Origin: Anarhynchus alexandrinus
Taxonomy: Eukaryota > Chordata > Aves > Charadriiformes > Charadriidae
Direction of reading: 5' to 3'
NCBI GenBank assembly: GCA_008711295.1
Contig: VUYV01000214.1
Span: 1,479,376 to 1,543,375 of the forward strand
Length of the DNA stretch: 64,000 bases
Shown piece by piece: positions 48,857 through 59,195 of this stretch (position 1 is its first letter; every line of letters starts with the position of its first letter). The notes under the pieces were generated by a model. The model searched no databases. It was not told the origin of the DNA and worked only from the letters and a program-made list of their open reading frames with translations. The translations under genes were made by a program, and so were the position numbers.

Positions 48857-51800
48857 TGTCTTGCCTTTTGCTCCCTATAAATGATGTCTTGGTTCTTCCT
48901 CTTCTAACAGTGTTTCTCCTCAGAGCTGTTCTATTGTCCCTGCACTGTCTTCCCTGCCCCAGTCCCTAGGAGTGCTGCTGTAGGAAATCTGCTTTCTTTA
49001 TCATTCACTTCAGGGAAGGCTAGGTTAGAGAGGCAAGGAGAAGCAGAGGCAATTGTGTTCTGGAATGAATTTGGAGAGGCAGCAGTCTATATGGTGATGG
49101 ATGGATGGAGATAGCAAATGCCACAAAATCTTCAGCAAAATAACCAGATGCCAAAATGCAGTCCCCCAGGAACATGTAACTTCTGTACTCTTTTCTACGT
49201 TGCCTGGGACTGTACCTGCTGAAGAGGGATTTGCAGAATCTGCAGCATTCCTTCATAAATTGAGGCTGTCAGCAGAGCCTGATGAAGTCAAATAGGCCCC
49301 CAGGCTGCTCTGTTTTGAGAGAGGCCAATCCTAATTTATTTACAGTTTTGAGCCAAACATGGGCTTGAAAAGAAAAGGTTCAGATAAGGATATCGTTAGA
49401 ATAGAGATACGGTAGGTTTATGGTACAATTGTGGTTAGGAATAAAGGGAAAAATAAAGTTGTGCCAGCATTTTCTGAAATGTTCTCTCAGGTTTCAGCAC
49501 AAATGGCATCTTGTAAAACTTCCATCATGTAAGTGGTGGAAATTCTACAGAAGTATCTGTTCTTCACAAGGCTTTGGTGAAATGTTACAAGATTGGAAAC
49601 CTCTTCTGTTATATTTATGTTGTACTTCTCTTCTGCTCCTGGCTTGGAGTGAGGTCTGGAATCAGAATCATTGCCTGATGTTTCCAGGTGTTTCCATGTC
49701 AGATTCATGCTGCAACCTTCTCTCAATTCAAGTGGTTTAAAAGGCTTGAGGCATTATGTCTGGCTTTGCTTAGCTGAAAGCAATACTAATTTGTTTTCAT
49801 TTATTGGTAGGAAGATATTTTTTTTCATTTGGACATTGTATCTTGCCTCAGTATTTAAAACACATTATATAAGCTTCCTTTTTTATGGTTCTTGTGCCGA
49901 GAACCATCTCTCTCCACACCTCTCTCCATTGATAGAAAGTCCACATAGTGCCTGTGACTGCTTATGGACTAACTGCTGTGCCTGTCTGTAATAAACTCTC
50001 TAATTTTATGTCCTTTATGATTTTTATTTTCCCACTCTTCTTCTCCCTCAATATCTTAGTCGTGCATGCTATCCGTATGATGGGATAGTGACACAGTTTA
50101 GCTACATTTGAATATAGGTGATATTTGTCTCTGCTAAATATTGCCCTTCAGTAACAGTGGGAATCTGCAGTTTATTAAAAAAATCTCACCTCTGAACGTC
50201 AGCAGCCTGTGCTATGTGCATCTGGAGACAAAAAGTACCCTGTGATGCCACCATTTAATGTTCTATATTGATTCCAGTAATGCTTTTGGTGCAAATAAGG
50301 CTTGCATTATATTTTACCTAATATAATATCAGCCCATTTGAGATAATTGTACATGAGAAAAATTAAAGTTATGACTGAGAATCAAAGTTGTTTCCCAGAA
50401 ACAGAGCCAGAAAGTGAATACTCCTAATTAAATGTGATAGGAAAACAAAAAGGCAGATGGAGGGCTGAGCTTCTCAAATAACTTCTTTACATTTCAGTTG
50501 CCATCACTGACCCAGTCACTGTTTGTGCAGGCTTAGAAACTAATGTCAGGTGAACAACTCCAGAATAGATGATGCTGTATGTTACTCTGGGCAGGAGTTA
50601 CAACATTATCCAATGACCAGTATTAAAATAGAGTCAGTGTGACTTTATACGTGTTTTCCTGCTAAGCAATCAAAACATAACAAAATGAATGAAGCTCAGC
50701 AGTAATCCAAGTACTGTAAGCGTGTATCCAGTTTTGCAAATTGGGACAGAGAGCTATAATTGACCTCGTTGAAGTGGCCTTTATTTTCCACCGTTCATGA
50801 TCAAAGTAGTTACATTACACTGAATAACTCTTCTAATTCATGACACCTGAATAAACGGCAGGAAAACCAGCCTGGAATGCGCATTCCACTATCTGCAGCC
50901 ATCCTGCAGCACAGCCTGAATAAAGTCCTTCCCCTTGTCTCTACTGAAGTGAACTCTAAAGATTAAAAACTGCTTCTGGACTTGAAAGGTGTATCACACG
51001 GATAACGGGGTTGTTTGGAGACTTGAGTTGTGCCTCAGCATAGCCTGGAATAGTTGTAACTTTGCCTGGGTTTAGGGTCTGTTTCCATATCTGTTTTTCA
51101 CTTAAAACATTCCCTGGCTGTTCCAAAGCACATTAAGCTGAAAGTGATCAGACTCCATACAAAAGAAGAAAAAGAGTAGGTCTGAACTGGCCAACACAAG
51201 CTTTTAACAAACGGAGTGGTATATAAAAAGAAAAGAAAAAAATCCCTGTGGATAGTTTCCAAAGTTGCTTTGGGTTTGATCATCTGTCTTTCCTCCTCTG
51301 GCTCAATTATTTTCAACTGAAAATGTTTGGCTTTTTTGGCTTAGGCTACTGCCTTTCTGCAGTTTAAAAAAAAGAAAAAAAAAAGTCTTAAATGCATCCA
51401 AGTGTTTTGAGCTAAAAGTAGTGACTTTTCACAGTGCTCTCTGAGCCATGCAGAGAGGGCCAAACCTGGGGCTCCAGTGCTTCCTTGGCACACAGCTGTC
51501 CCACCAGGCTCTGCAGCTGCATAGGCATACTCAAAACCTGCACAAGGGAAGGTCGAAGCAGCCAGCAAAAAGGGGCCCCTTTCCACCTCATCCACCAGAG
51601 CAGCTGCTGGAGAGTTACCCAGCATCAGATCAGGGTGGGGACTCCTCGTTAACATATATGTTCCAGGCCCTCCACCCGCTCCTCCTTTTCCCTGCCCTAC
51701 CGCAGTGATGTGACAGCCCAGGAGTCCATAAGCCAAACTCGGAAAGACTCATTGTAATTAAGGATATGTTTGACTGCTTTTAAAATTGAGAATATTGCTG

Positions 51801-54800
51801 AGCAATCAGTTAACGGAGAGGTAAGGAATACACGCTGTTTTGCTAATGCAAGGCTTGGGTCCTGCTTGAAGACATAGTTATAGATGATGTCGCTATCGTT
51901 TATGTATCCAAGTCTATGTTATTTCAATAGACATTTCATGGTATCCATTATAGTTACAGATGTTACAAGCTTCCATTATTAATTTTTTTATGTGCTCATA
52001 ACTTTCAAAACCCCTGATCACTTCTTTTCAAATGTCATTTTGTTCTCCCTTACAGTCTTTTGGTGGAAGGTTTTAGTAAAACCTTCTTACCTGTTGTTTA
52101 GGTTAAAAGAAGGGAAAGTATGCTGTTGTCTGTCAATAAAACTCAAATCATATTATTTTCAACAAAACATCCGCAACAAACAACCCACCCGATAGTAACA
52201 CCCCACCTCAGCAAAGACCCCATCCTTGTGAGGTCTAGCCTTTATGCTTGGTTTTATGGGTAAAGCTTTTAAACGATTTAAATATTTGTTTAATGTACTG
52301 GAGAGCATCTCCTAGTGTCTGTGTGTGCCACTGCCCTCTGCTGCACAAAGGCAGGAGAGCTTGGCTGCTTTCATAGGGGCAGAGGTGTGGTCACCCACTC
52401 GTGTTTCTACTCAGAGCAAGTGCTCAGGTCCTACTGCCTTCCTTTGGGAGCTAGAGCTATGAAAGTAGTTAAATCTTCACCTCCATGGGAGTTAGGCACC
52501 ATAACACCTGAGAAGATCTGTCTGTTTCTGTCTTCTGTCAGTAGAAAATGTGATGCAGGAGGAGTGTGCAAGTATGGTGTCCACCACAACCCCCCTGGGT
52601 TTTTGTTTCATGAGTTGCGTATCTCAAAATACCTAGGAGATTCACTGCAAGCAGTGTTGTGTTTCTGTTGAGCATTGCTGAAGCACGACCTAAAGCCTAT
52701 CTGGCCTTTTGTTCTCTCCTGTTGTACGGTTCTGGCATGTAACAGACTGACACCTTCAAGGCTGAAAGGGTTTTTCCTAATCCAAGTTTTTGGGCTAAAA
52801 TATAAGGCTAGTAGGATAAATGTATTGGTCTAAATACAAGGATAAATGTAACCTGGCCAGTAATAGCTGTAATTATCCATTCTGGACATCAGAGCTAGGA
52901 AACTATGAAAATTGGCTAAAAATCTCTGAAAATGTTTAGAATCACAGTTAGCCACAGTGTCACAACGCCCCATCTCAGGAGGACAGCTCTGCTTACTACA
53001 CAGAGCAGGGCGTTTAACTCATCTGCCAGTTCACCTCTGTCATTTAGAGCCACTATGGTCCTTACGGATTTATTGAGGCAATCAAGATAACACGTCCACA
53101 TATCTCAGTCTATGGATTTGCACCTTTTCATGCTGTCTTTTTTCCATTAAAGTCAGGATTCATGTATTCCTGTCCCTCAGTTTAATACTAGTGACCATTA
53201 AATCTGAACAGTAACTTACTCCTTTTTCAAAATTTACTCACATTGAGATTGGTGTGAATTTTGCCAGTTGGAACAGGCCAATATCAAGTGTTTTTGAATT
53301 ATAGTTGGGTGATTTTCTTTTATATATTTCACAAATAAATAACTTCTCTCTCTCAAAATGAGGCCTGTTCAACTGTGCGTCAGATTCCAAGAGTGTCAGC
53401 ATCATGGTTTTGGACGCTTAAACTTGACAACACATTGGAAAAAGTTTTGTAGCCCTGATTTCTGCTGAAGGAGGGGAATTAGGAGGAAATTACTGCCTTG
53501 ATTTGTTCCAGTCTCAGACTACTTCAAACTTATCTATCTGAGGCTGTTTAAACAATGCATGAACCATCTCATGTGGATTACCCCAAAAAAAAGCAACCAG
53601 CAACTGTCTTAAGTATATATATGAAGTCTCACGTCATTTAGAGTTAGAGGATAATGTCAAGCTTTTATCTTAACTGGTACGTGAAGGAGGTAGGCTGAAC
53701 CCTAAACCTTAAATTGTGGTTCTTTTCTGGTTCATATATACATATATGTATATATTTCTCTATGAAGTATATGCCATTTACAAGCAGAATGTTGTCTCCA
53801 TTCTAGTCACCAGCCACAGGAGCTCAGTTGGGGCCCTGAGTGTCAAGCTGAGAGCTTTCCTTTCACCGTAATAAAGCTCCTGTAGGCTAAACTACTGGTA
53901 GGCCATCAGTTACACTTCTGAAATCCCTTTGATGGGCTTACACAAATGCAAAGATTCGTATTTAGCAATGCTGTTGATGGTATACCACAATGATGGTTCT
54001 TGAATTGTGCTCACCCTGCGTTGCCTTCTGTGTGTTTGCATGTGTGAGTGTATATGTATGGATATGTGCACAAATATACATAGAGATATGAAGTGTGAGG
54101 ATTTATGTCATACAGACACCTGAGTTTCACAAATATTTGTGCATGTACTTAATATTAAACAGGGACTTGAACTAGAGCAAGGAAAAGCTACTGAAAGCTT
54201 ATTTTAAAAACCCTGTTCCTGTGGCTGTGGTATCTCACCCGATCAGGAGCACTCATTTTATCAAAGAGAAATTACAACAATGAAAAATGATGACAGTTCT
54301 TAAATACAGTCCCTGTTTGTTTAGCTTTTATTTACTTCACTTTGAAATAATACACTGTAATCTTTACAGTTTTTAAAGACTTTCTCCCTAAACAGTGGCA
54401 TCCAAGTAGATGGCCTAGCCAACGCTTTGTTTCCCCTGGTCAGATACACTGGTAAGAGGCAGCAGATTGTGTTTTCAGGAGACTTGAGAAACTTACTGGC
54501 AAGCTTTCCTGGGGTTATCCTCACATGTCAGAGATGATGTCTGTATAGAACGTAGACTTCCTAACAATGTGGCTTCCTTGGAAGGCATTTTTTTTTATTT
54601 CACTCATTCTGAATGAATGAAAAAGTCCGTGGGGAAGGAGTCAGTTCTTAAATAAAATACTTGTTCTTACAATTACCATATTCCTGCTTCCTCTCTACCC
54701 CTCCAAAATTCACTGTAAATAAGAAGGTGTGGTAATTAATTGCAAGCCAAGTGGCACAATTAATGTTCTACAAATACAGTATCCTCTGGGTGAAGTGATA

Positions 54801-55365
54801 TTGCTAAGTTATAATATGTCCAGTTCTGTGTTTGAATACCAATACAGACAGCCACATGCACACACACACACGTGTGCCAAGAGGGTGTGTTGTGTTATTT
54901 TTATTTTTTTTTTAGATGTGATACTTCAATTTTTCTTTCCTTACTAGAGAATTCAAAGTACTTTTTAAAGGACTTAATTTCTGTGCAATAGAGCTCATGG
55001 TCTCAATAAAAGCAAAATAAGGAATGCAGTCATGGTTCTAAAAACATTTCACATTCTTCAAACTGATGCCAGTTGTATGCATTGACAGTAATCCTGTCTA
55101 ATCCCCTCCACACTTATTATCTTTGTACACCTGCTTTCATTGTCTCACTTATCAGTTTTTTATACTTAGAAACACAGTATACAAGAGGGTAAAGCAACAG
55201 AACAATATACACTTGCACACACAGTGTGTTATGCTACAATTTTGCATTGTAGACATAAAACATATTTCTAGATTTTGGTGCTTGGAATTAACATCTTCCA
55301 TTAAGATATTTTCCCTACTTCTCCCCCCTTCCACCCCCCCGGTGCATGTTTGTCTTTCTTGGCAG
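48857..55365. other. Non-coding DNA upstream of the KCNQ1-like exons
   Basis: About 6.5 kb with no recognised exon. If the KCNQ1-like gene was once complete, this is probably part of the intron before exon 12. It includes a locally GC-rich patch (51440-51720), a 22-bp perfect AT-rich palindrome (53734-53755, atatatacatatatgtatat and on) and a (CA)n tract near 54859-54871. I looked for KCNQ exons 6-11 (pore, S6, helix A, the linker before helix B) and did not recognise any. Confidence 0.45.
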
Positions 55366-55441
55366 ATTAACTGAAGCACATCAAACAGCTGTAAAAGTCA
55401 TCAGGAGGATGCAGTATTTTGTAGCCAGAAGAAACTTTCAG
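55366..55441 (+). pseudogene. KCNQ1-like exon 12 equivalent (helix B, calmodulin site)
   Basis: A 76-nt exon preceded by a strong pyrimidine tract and ttcttggcag (acceptor AG at 55364-55365) and followed by gtaagc (donor at 55442). The first base completes a codon. The remaining 25 codons read LTEAHQTAVKVIRR, then MQYFVARRNFQ. This is helix B of Kv7.1, which binds calmodulin and contributes basic residues for PIP2. The human KKK cluster before Phe-Gln is RRN here, so two of three charges are kept. The exon has no stop and both splice sites look functional. Confidence 0.9.
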
Positions 55442-58063
55442 GTAAGCAGCACCATTAAACATAAGTACAATATGTAGGCTTAAGTATATGACATTGAAAG
55501 TGCTCTGAGAGCAAATTTGTCTTTGGGCATGCGGTTGTAATAAGTCAAAGATACCGTTTAGGCTCTCAGCCTCATACTTAACCCATGTGGATTTTTTCAT
55601 AGCATGGGCAAAACTATGAACTATCCATGGGTATAGTACGATACGAAAACCTTCTGAATTTATGGAGTCAGCATAGTTATGTTTTAAATACATCAGAGAG
55701 ATTAAAACTATGTTTTTTTTGTTTTTTTTTTCTAAAGAAGATTAAGGACACCATTCCTGGAAAATAAAATCAGTAGGATAAAACTTAGGATATTTCAAAT
55801 CACAAGGCACCTAATGTTCTGGAGCTGTCAGCCAATAGCATTCATGCCAAACTTTAAAAACTGAACTTGATCAGTATATGGAGAGGATTCTCTGAGTTGG
55901 TGTTAGTGAAAGGGAAGAAAAAGTGGAAGTATATTCCGTTTTTTTCTTTCTTGGGGCTGTGAAATATAGCTTATAGGAGACTCCCCATGCTAATTAGATT
56001 TTGGAAGTTCAAAGCTGGGTGGTATTATTTTGAGTTTTGCATTAGGAGCTCTAAGCACGCTGGATGTAGACTGCTGAGCCCAAAAGGCCAGGATTTGGGA
56101 TTATGGACAGAAAGAAAGTTAAAGAAGTTCTTCGAGTTCTGCATTTACCAAACCTCCCTGGAAGCCCATTATCTCCCTCCTTAAGTTGTATTGTACTAGC
56201 GTTTCCTAATAAAAACATGACAAGAGATTGTGCTGAAGTTTGGCAGGACATAAGATGCTCAGATCTAAAGCTTTATGGGAGAAGAGGAAAGAAAAATGGT
56301 GAAAGTTGGAAGGATATTTTTACTGTGCTTTAGAGAGGACTCAGAGCTGATGATTTGGTAAAAGGGATAACAGAGAGAGGACTTCTTTTGAGGGAGAAAA
56401 TAAATTTCACTGGGAATAAGTAGAATGAATTATGCACATAGTAGCCCATGGGGAGAGGGGAGGGAGGTGGGGAAAAATCCCCAGCACATCTAGGCTCTGT
56501 GCAATGCATCATGTTTAAATAGAGAGTGTCCAAAGGAAAGGACAGAGGATTTAGCCAAAATGCTCTCAAAGCACCCCCGCTAGTCAATCTAAAGAGTGAT
56601 ACTGGCACTGTTTCTCTGGGTGAAGACAATAGGCTGCTTTTCTGGCCAGAAATAGTGATGTGTCAGCGTCTGCAAAAAGTGAGGCTGGGGAAGGCAAAAA
56701 AAAAAAAAAAAAAAAANCGATAAACTGAAAGCTGAAACCTCCCTCCCCGGCAAAGTATCTCTTCTCACAAATGCACACGAATGTACACGCACACTACCAG
56801 AGCCGTGAACTCTTCTGAAAGTAATAATGCAGGTAAGTGTTGACAGCTGAGCGCAAAGAAGGCATTTTATCATGAAGAGCTTTTGCTTCTTCATTCATTT
56901 CACAGGGTTTGTTTCCATTCCAGTTCCATGCTTTCATTTGAAATTTCTAGGATCCTGTGGCTGCCTTCCAAGCATGACTCCAGCACATACTGTAGGTGTT
57001 CAATGCATGTGTGCAGTGGTGCATGCTAATGGCTCTGGCTGAAGCCGTGGCAGAGTGGAAACAGACAACAAGATGACTAATGAGCTGTTTTCAGTAATTT
57101 CCAATTAGATTTGCAGTTTACCTTTCTTTTTTTTTCTTCTTTTCTTGAGTCGGAGCCAAAAAGGAGACATCTTGCCCCACATTTCCCATAGGGTTTGGTA
57201 CGGCTCTGAAAACGCTGGTGTTTTCAAAAGGATGTCATTTGCATTTATTCCACCACACACACGCATTACTTTTACTTGATAAAATTTTGCCATGGTGCAC
57301 TTTTTATAATCACATCACTTTATGCAAATTCTCTAGAATTGTTTCAAAATTCTGCCTTAGTAGTTACAGCAAGAAACCAGAGCTTGGCAGAAGCACCTGG
57401 GTTCTAATTAGAATGGGAATAAAGTTGGGCAGATGGCAGCTTTTTAGCTCTCTTGCATTTTTTTATCTGTCCTTTTTTTATTTATTTGAATTGCACCTTT
57501 CTTTTCTGACCTCGTAGGTATCATTAAAGACAAAGAAGCGCAAAACAAATCTATGTGCAGCAGTCTGAAGACTTATGCAAAGCATCTGTCCTCCCAGTTA
57601 CTTAAGCAGTAATAATTCTGTCACCAGACATCTTTAGTCTTTAGGGGCATTTGATTCGGGGTCTAAGTGTTGGGCCTATGTCTGTGGTTCAGTCCTCTGA
57701 CGTAATGATTAACATATGGTTTTGGAATGAGCCGAGAGATATCGCACATGATAGTCTTAGATAAATTATATATCTTGTTTTTTTGTTTTTTAAATACACT
57801 GTGAAGGTCTAATATTTTGCTCAGTATGAAGTAACATTAAGACATTACTCTAACTGACAGTAATAGGAAACATTTGGCTCCATCTCCACAATAAATATGC
57901 ACTCCTACAATGCCTACATATTTTTTATTCATTGCAACAGCCATTGCAAAATGGGAAGCAAATAACCTCTGGAAGCTAAAAAATAGAATGAAGGCCTGTC
58001 TGAAGTAAAAATCAACTTTAAACTATACTTGCCTTTCAATCTCATGTATGACTCCTTTCACAG
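55442..58063 (+). other. Intron between KCNQ1-like exons 12 and 13
   Basis: A 2622-bp GT-AG intron. It contains an A21 run at 56696-56716 followed by a single ambiguous base n at 56717, a likely gap or low-quality junction. No repeat element or other gene was recognised in it. Confidence 0.8.
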
Positions 58064-58158
58064 CAAGCTCGGAAACTGTATGACGTACGTGATGTGATTG
58101 AATAGTACTCAGAAGGACACCTCAGTATGATGGTTCGGATAAAAGAACTTCAAAGAAG
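58064..58158 (+). pseudogene. KCNQ1-like exon 13 equivalent with in-frame TAG
   Basis: A 95-nt exon with acceptor ctcctttcacag and donor gtaggt (58159). It reads QARKLYDVRDVIE, stop, then YSEGHLSMMVRIKELQR, with the last two bases completing Arg across the intron. The stop TAG (58103-58105) replaces a Gln codon (CAG to TAG is one change) at the position of human Gln544. It would remove helix C, the helix D assembly coiled coil and the tail. Residues after the stop remain conserved, so inactivation is either recent or the base is wrong. Confidence 0.9.
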
Positions 58159-59148
58159 GTAGGTCCTGTCTACCTCATGAAATATTTGATTTCTCTGGTG
58201 CCAGCTGGCCTTAGGAGAGATGTGTACTTAATGAACAGTAATTGTCCAAAATTGCAGGCACAACAGGGAGCACAATATCTAGAGGATTTAACTTGGAGTC
58301 ATTTTTAACCCTTTTTATGACCAGGTTTACAATTATACTTTATCCTCCTCCTCTCTTCCTCCAAATGAAATTAAAAGAAATTAAGGTGCATGCTGTGAAG
58401 TTTATAGTATGAAGTGAACTTTTCTGCCCTCTTCTTAGAAAAGGATAACTTTTCAAATAATGATTTGCCTTTCTATCCCCTTTCTGTGGTTCTCCACAGC
58501 TGAGAGAAATCTGGTTTGCTGGTGCTCCCCTCTCTGTCTGGAACTCTTCCCTTCCCACATTCCTCCTTGCACATGCTTTCTCTGAGTTTTGGGATTGCAG
58601 CTGAAATATTTTGCCACAAGACTGTTCTCTTCTGTTTCAGCACAAAGTGCTTTTCTCTACAAATTAACACTGTGGACTGGGACACCAGCTGAACTCCTCT
58701 GTCCCTTAAATGAAATGAGAAAAAAAGTCCTATTGAATGGAATCTACTGTGTCAACACATACAGATATTAAATCCGCCTGCAAGAGATTCAAGGAATAGT
58801 TGGAAATGTTATTAAGAAGTCATTCTGTTTGTATGCTTTTTATTATTAGATTACATATGACAAAGGGGAAGTATGTTTTAGTTACAACATGAAAGTCTAA
58901 GAAATAAAATATTAGTACTCACAAAAATAACAATAATAATAGGGTTTGATTTTGGAAAACAAACTCTAAAGAACTAACTGCTGACTATGTGCAGAAAATC
59001 ATGTTAGGCTCATGTTTTTACTTGTTTTGTTGTAGGTATAAAGCTACCATAAATTCTCATGTAAATTATGCTCCTGTACTTTTTCTAGCAACAGAGTTTA
59101 AGTTGCTTGGTTAATTGCACTGTTGGTAATTCTCTGTTTGCTTTTCAG
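58159..59148 (+). other. Intron between KCNQ1-like exons 13 and 14
   Basis: A 990-bp GT-AG intron (gtaggt...cttttcag). It holds AT-rich sequence with no recognised feature. Confidence 0.8.
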
Positions 59149-59195
59149 GTTGGACAATTCTTTGGGAAAGACAGGTCTTTTCCTCCCAGGTCTAG
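59149..59195 (+). pseudogene. KCNQ1-like exon 14 equivalent, donor site damaged
   Basis: The acceptor is tttgcttttcag. The first base completes Arg, followed by LDNSLGKTGLFLP. The human exon is 47 nt as I recall; here the 47th base is 59195 and is followed by tgactg, not gt. A GT is available six bases earlier (cccag|gtctag, giving a 41-nt exon that keeps phase) or one base earlier (gtgact, giving 46 nt and a frameshift). A single lost G at the original donor would explain this. Confidence 0.8.

Larger units (their letters stand above)
55366..59195 (+). pseudogene. KCNQ1-like (Kv7.1-type) channel gene remnant, three exons
   Basis: Three plus-strand exons encode consecutive parts of the cytoplasmic C-terminus of a KCNQ1-type voltage-gated potassium channel: calmodulin-binding helix B, the linker, and helix C. 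Visible in order are KVIRRMQYFVA (exon 1), DVRDVIE and MVRIKELQR (exon 2), and LDNSLGKTGLF (exon 3). Exon lengths and phases (76 nt, 95 nt, third starting in phase 2) equal my recollection of human KCNQ1 exons 12-14. Introns are 2622 and about 990 bp. Introns are kept, so this is not a processed copy. Lesions are an in-frame TAG at 58103-58105 and a shifted or lost donor in the third exon. Several residues invariant in KCNQ1 differ (KKK to RRN, Pro to Leu, Pro to Thr). KCNQ1 wording (RRMQYFVA, KELQRRLD) excludes KCNQ2-5. It could be a lost KCNQ1 paralogue or a duplicated KCNQ1; a sequence error at the stop is possible. Confidence 0.85.

Noticed and set aside
51341..51736. 131-codon minus-strand ORF in a GC-rich patch
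   Set aside because: The GC-rich composition lowers stop frequency; the product has no recognisable domain and ends in a poly-Phe stretch from a poly(A) run.
53734..53755. 22-bp perfect AT palindrome
   Set aside because: Made of alternating TA/CA dinucleotides; expected of microsatellite-like sequence rather than a binding site.
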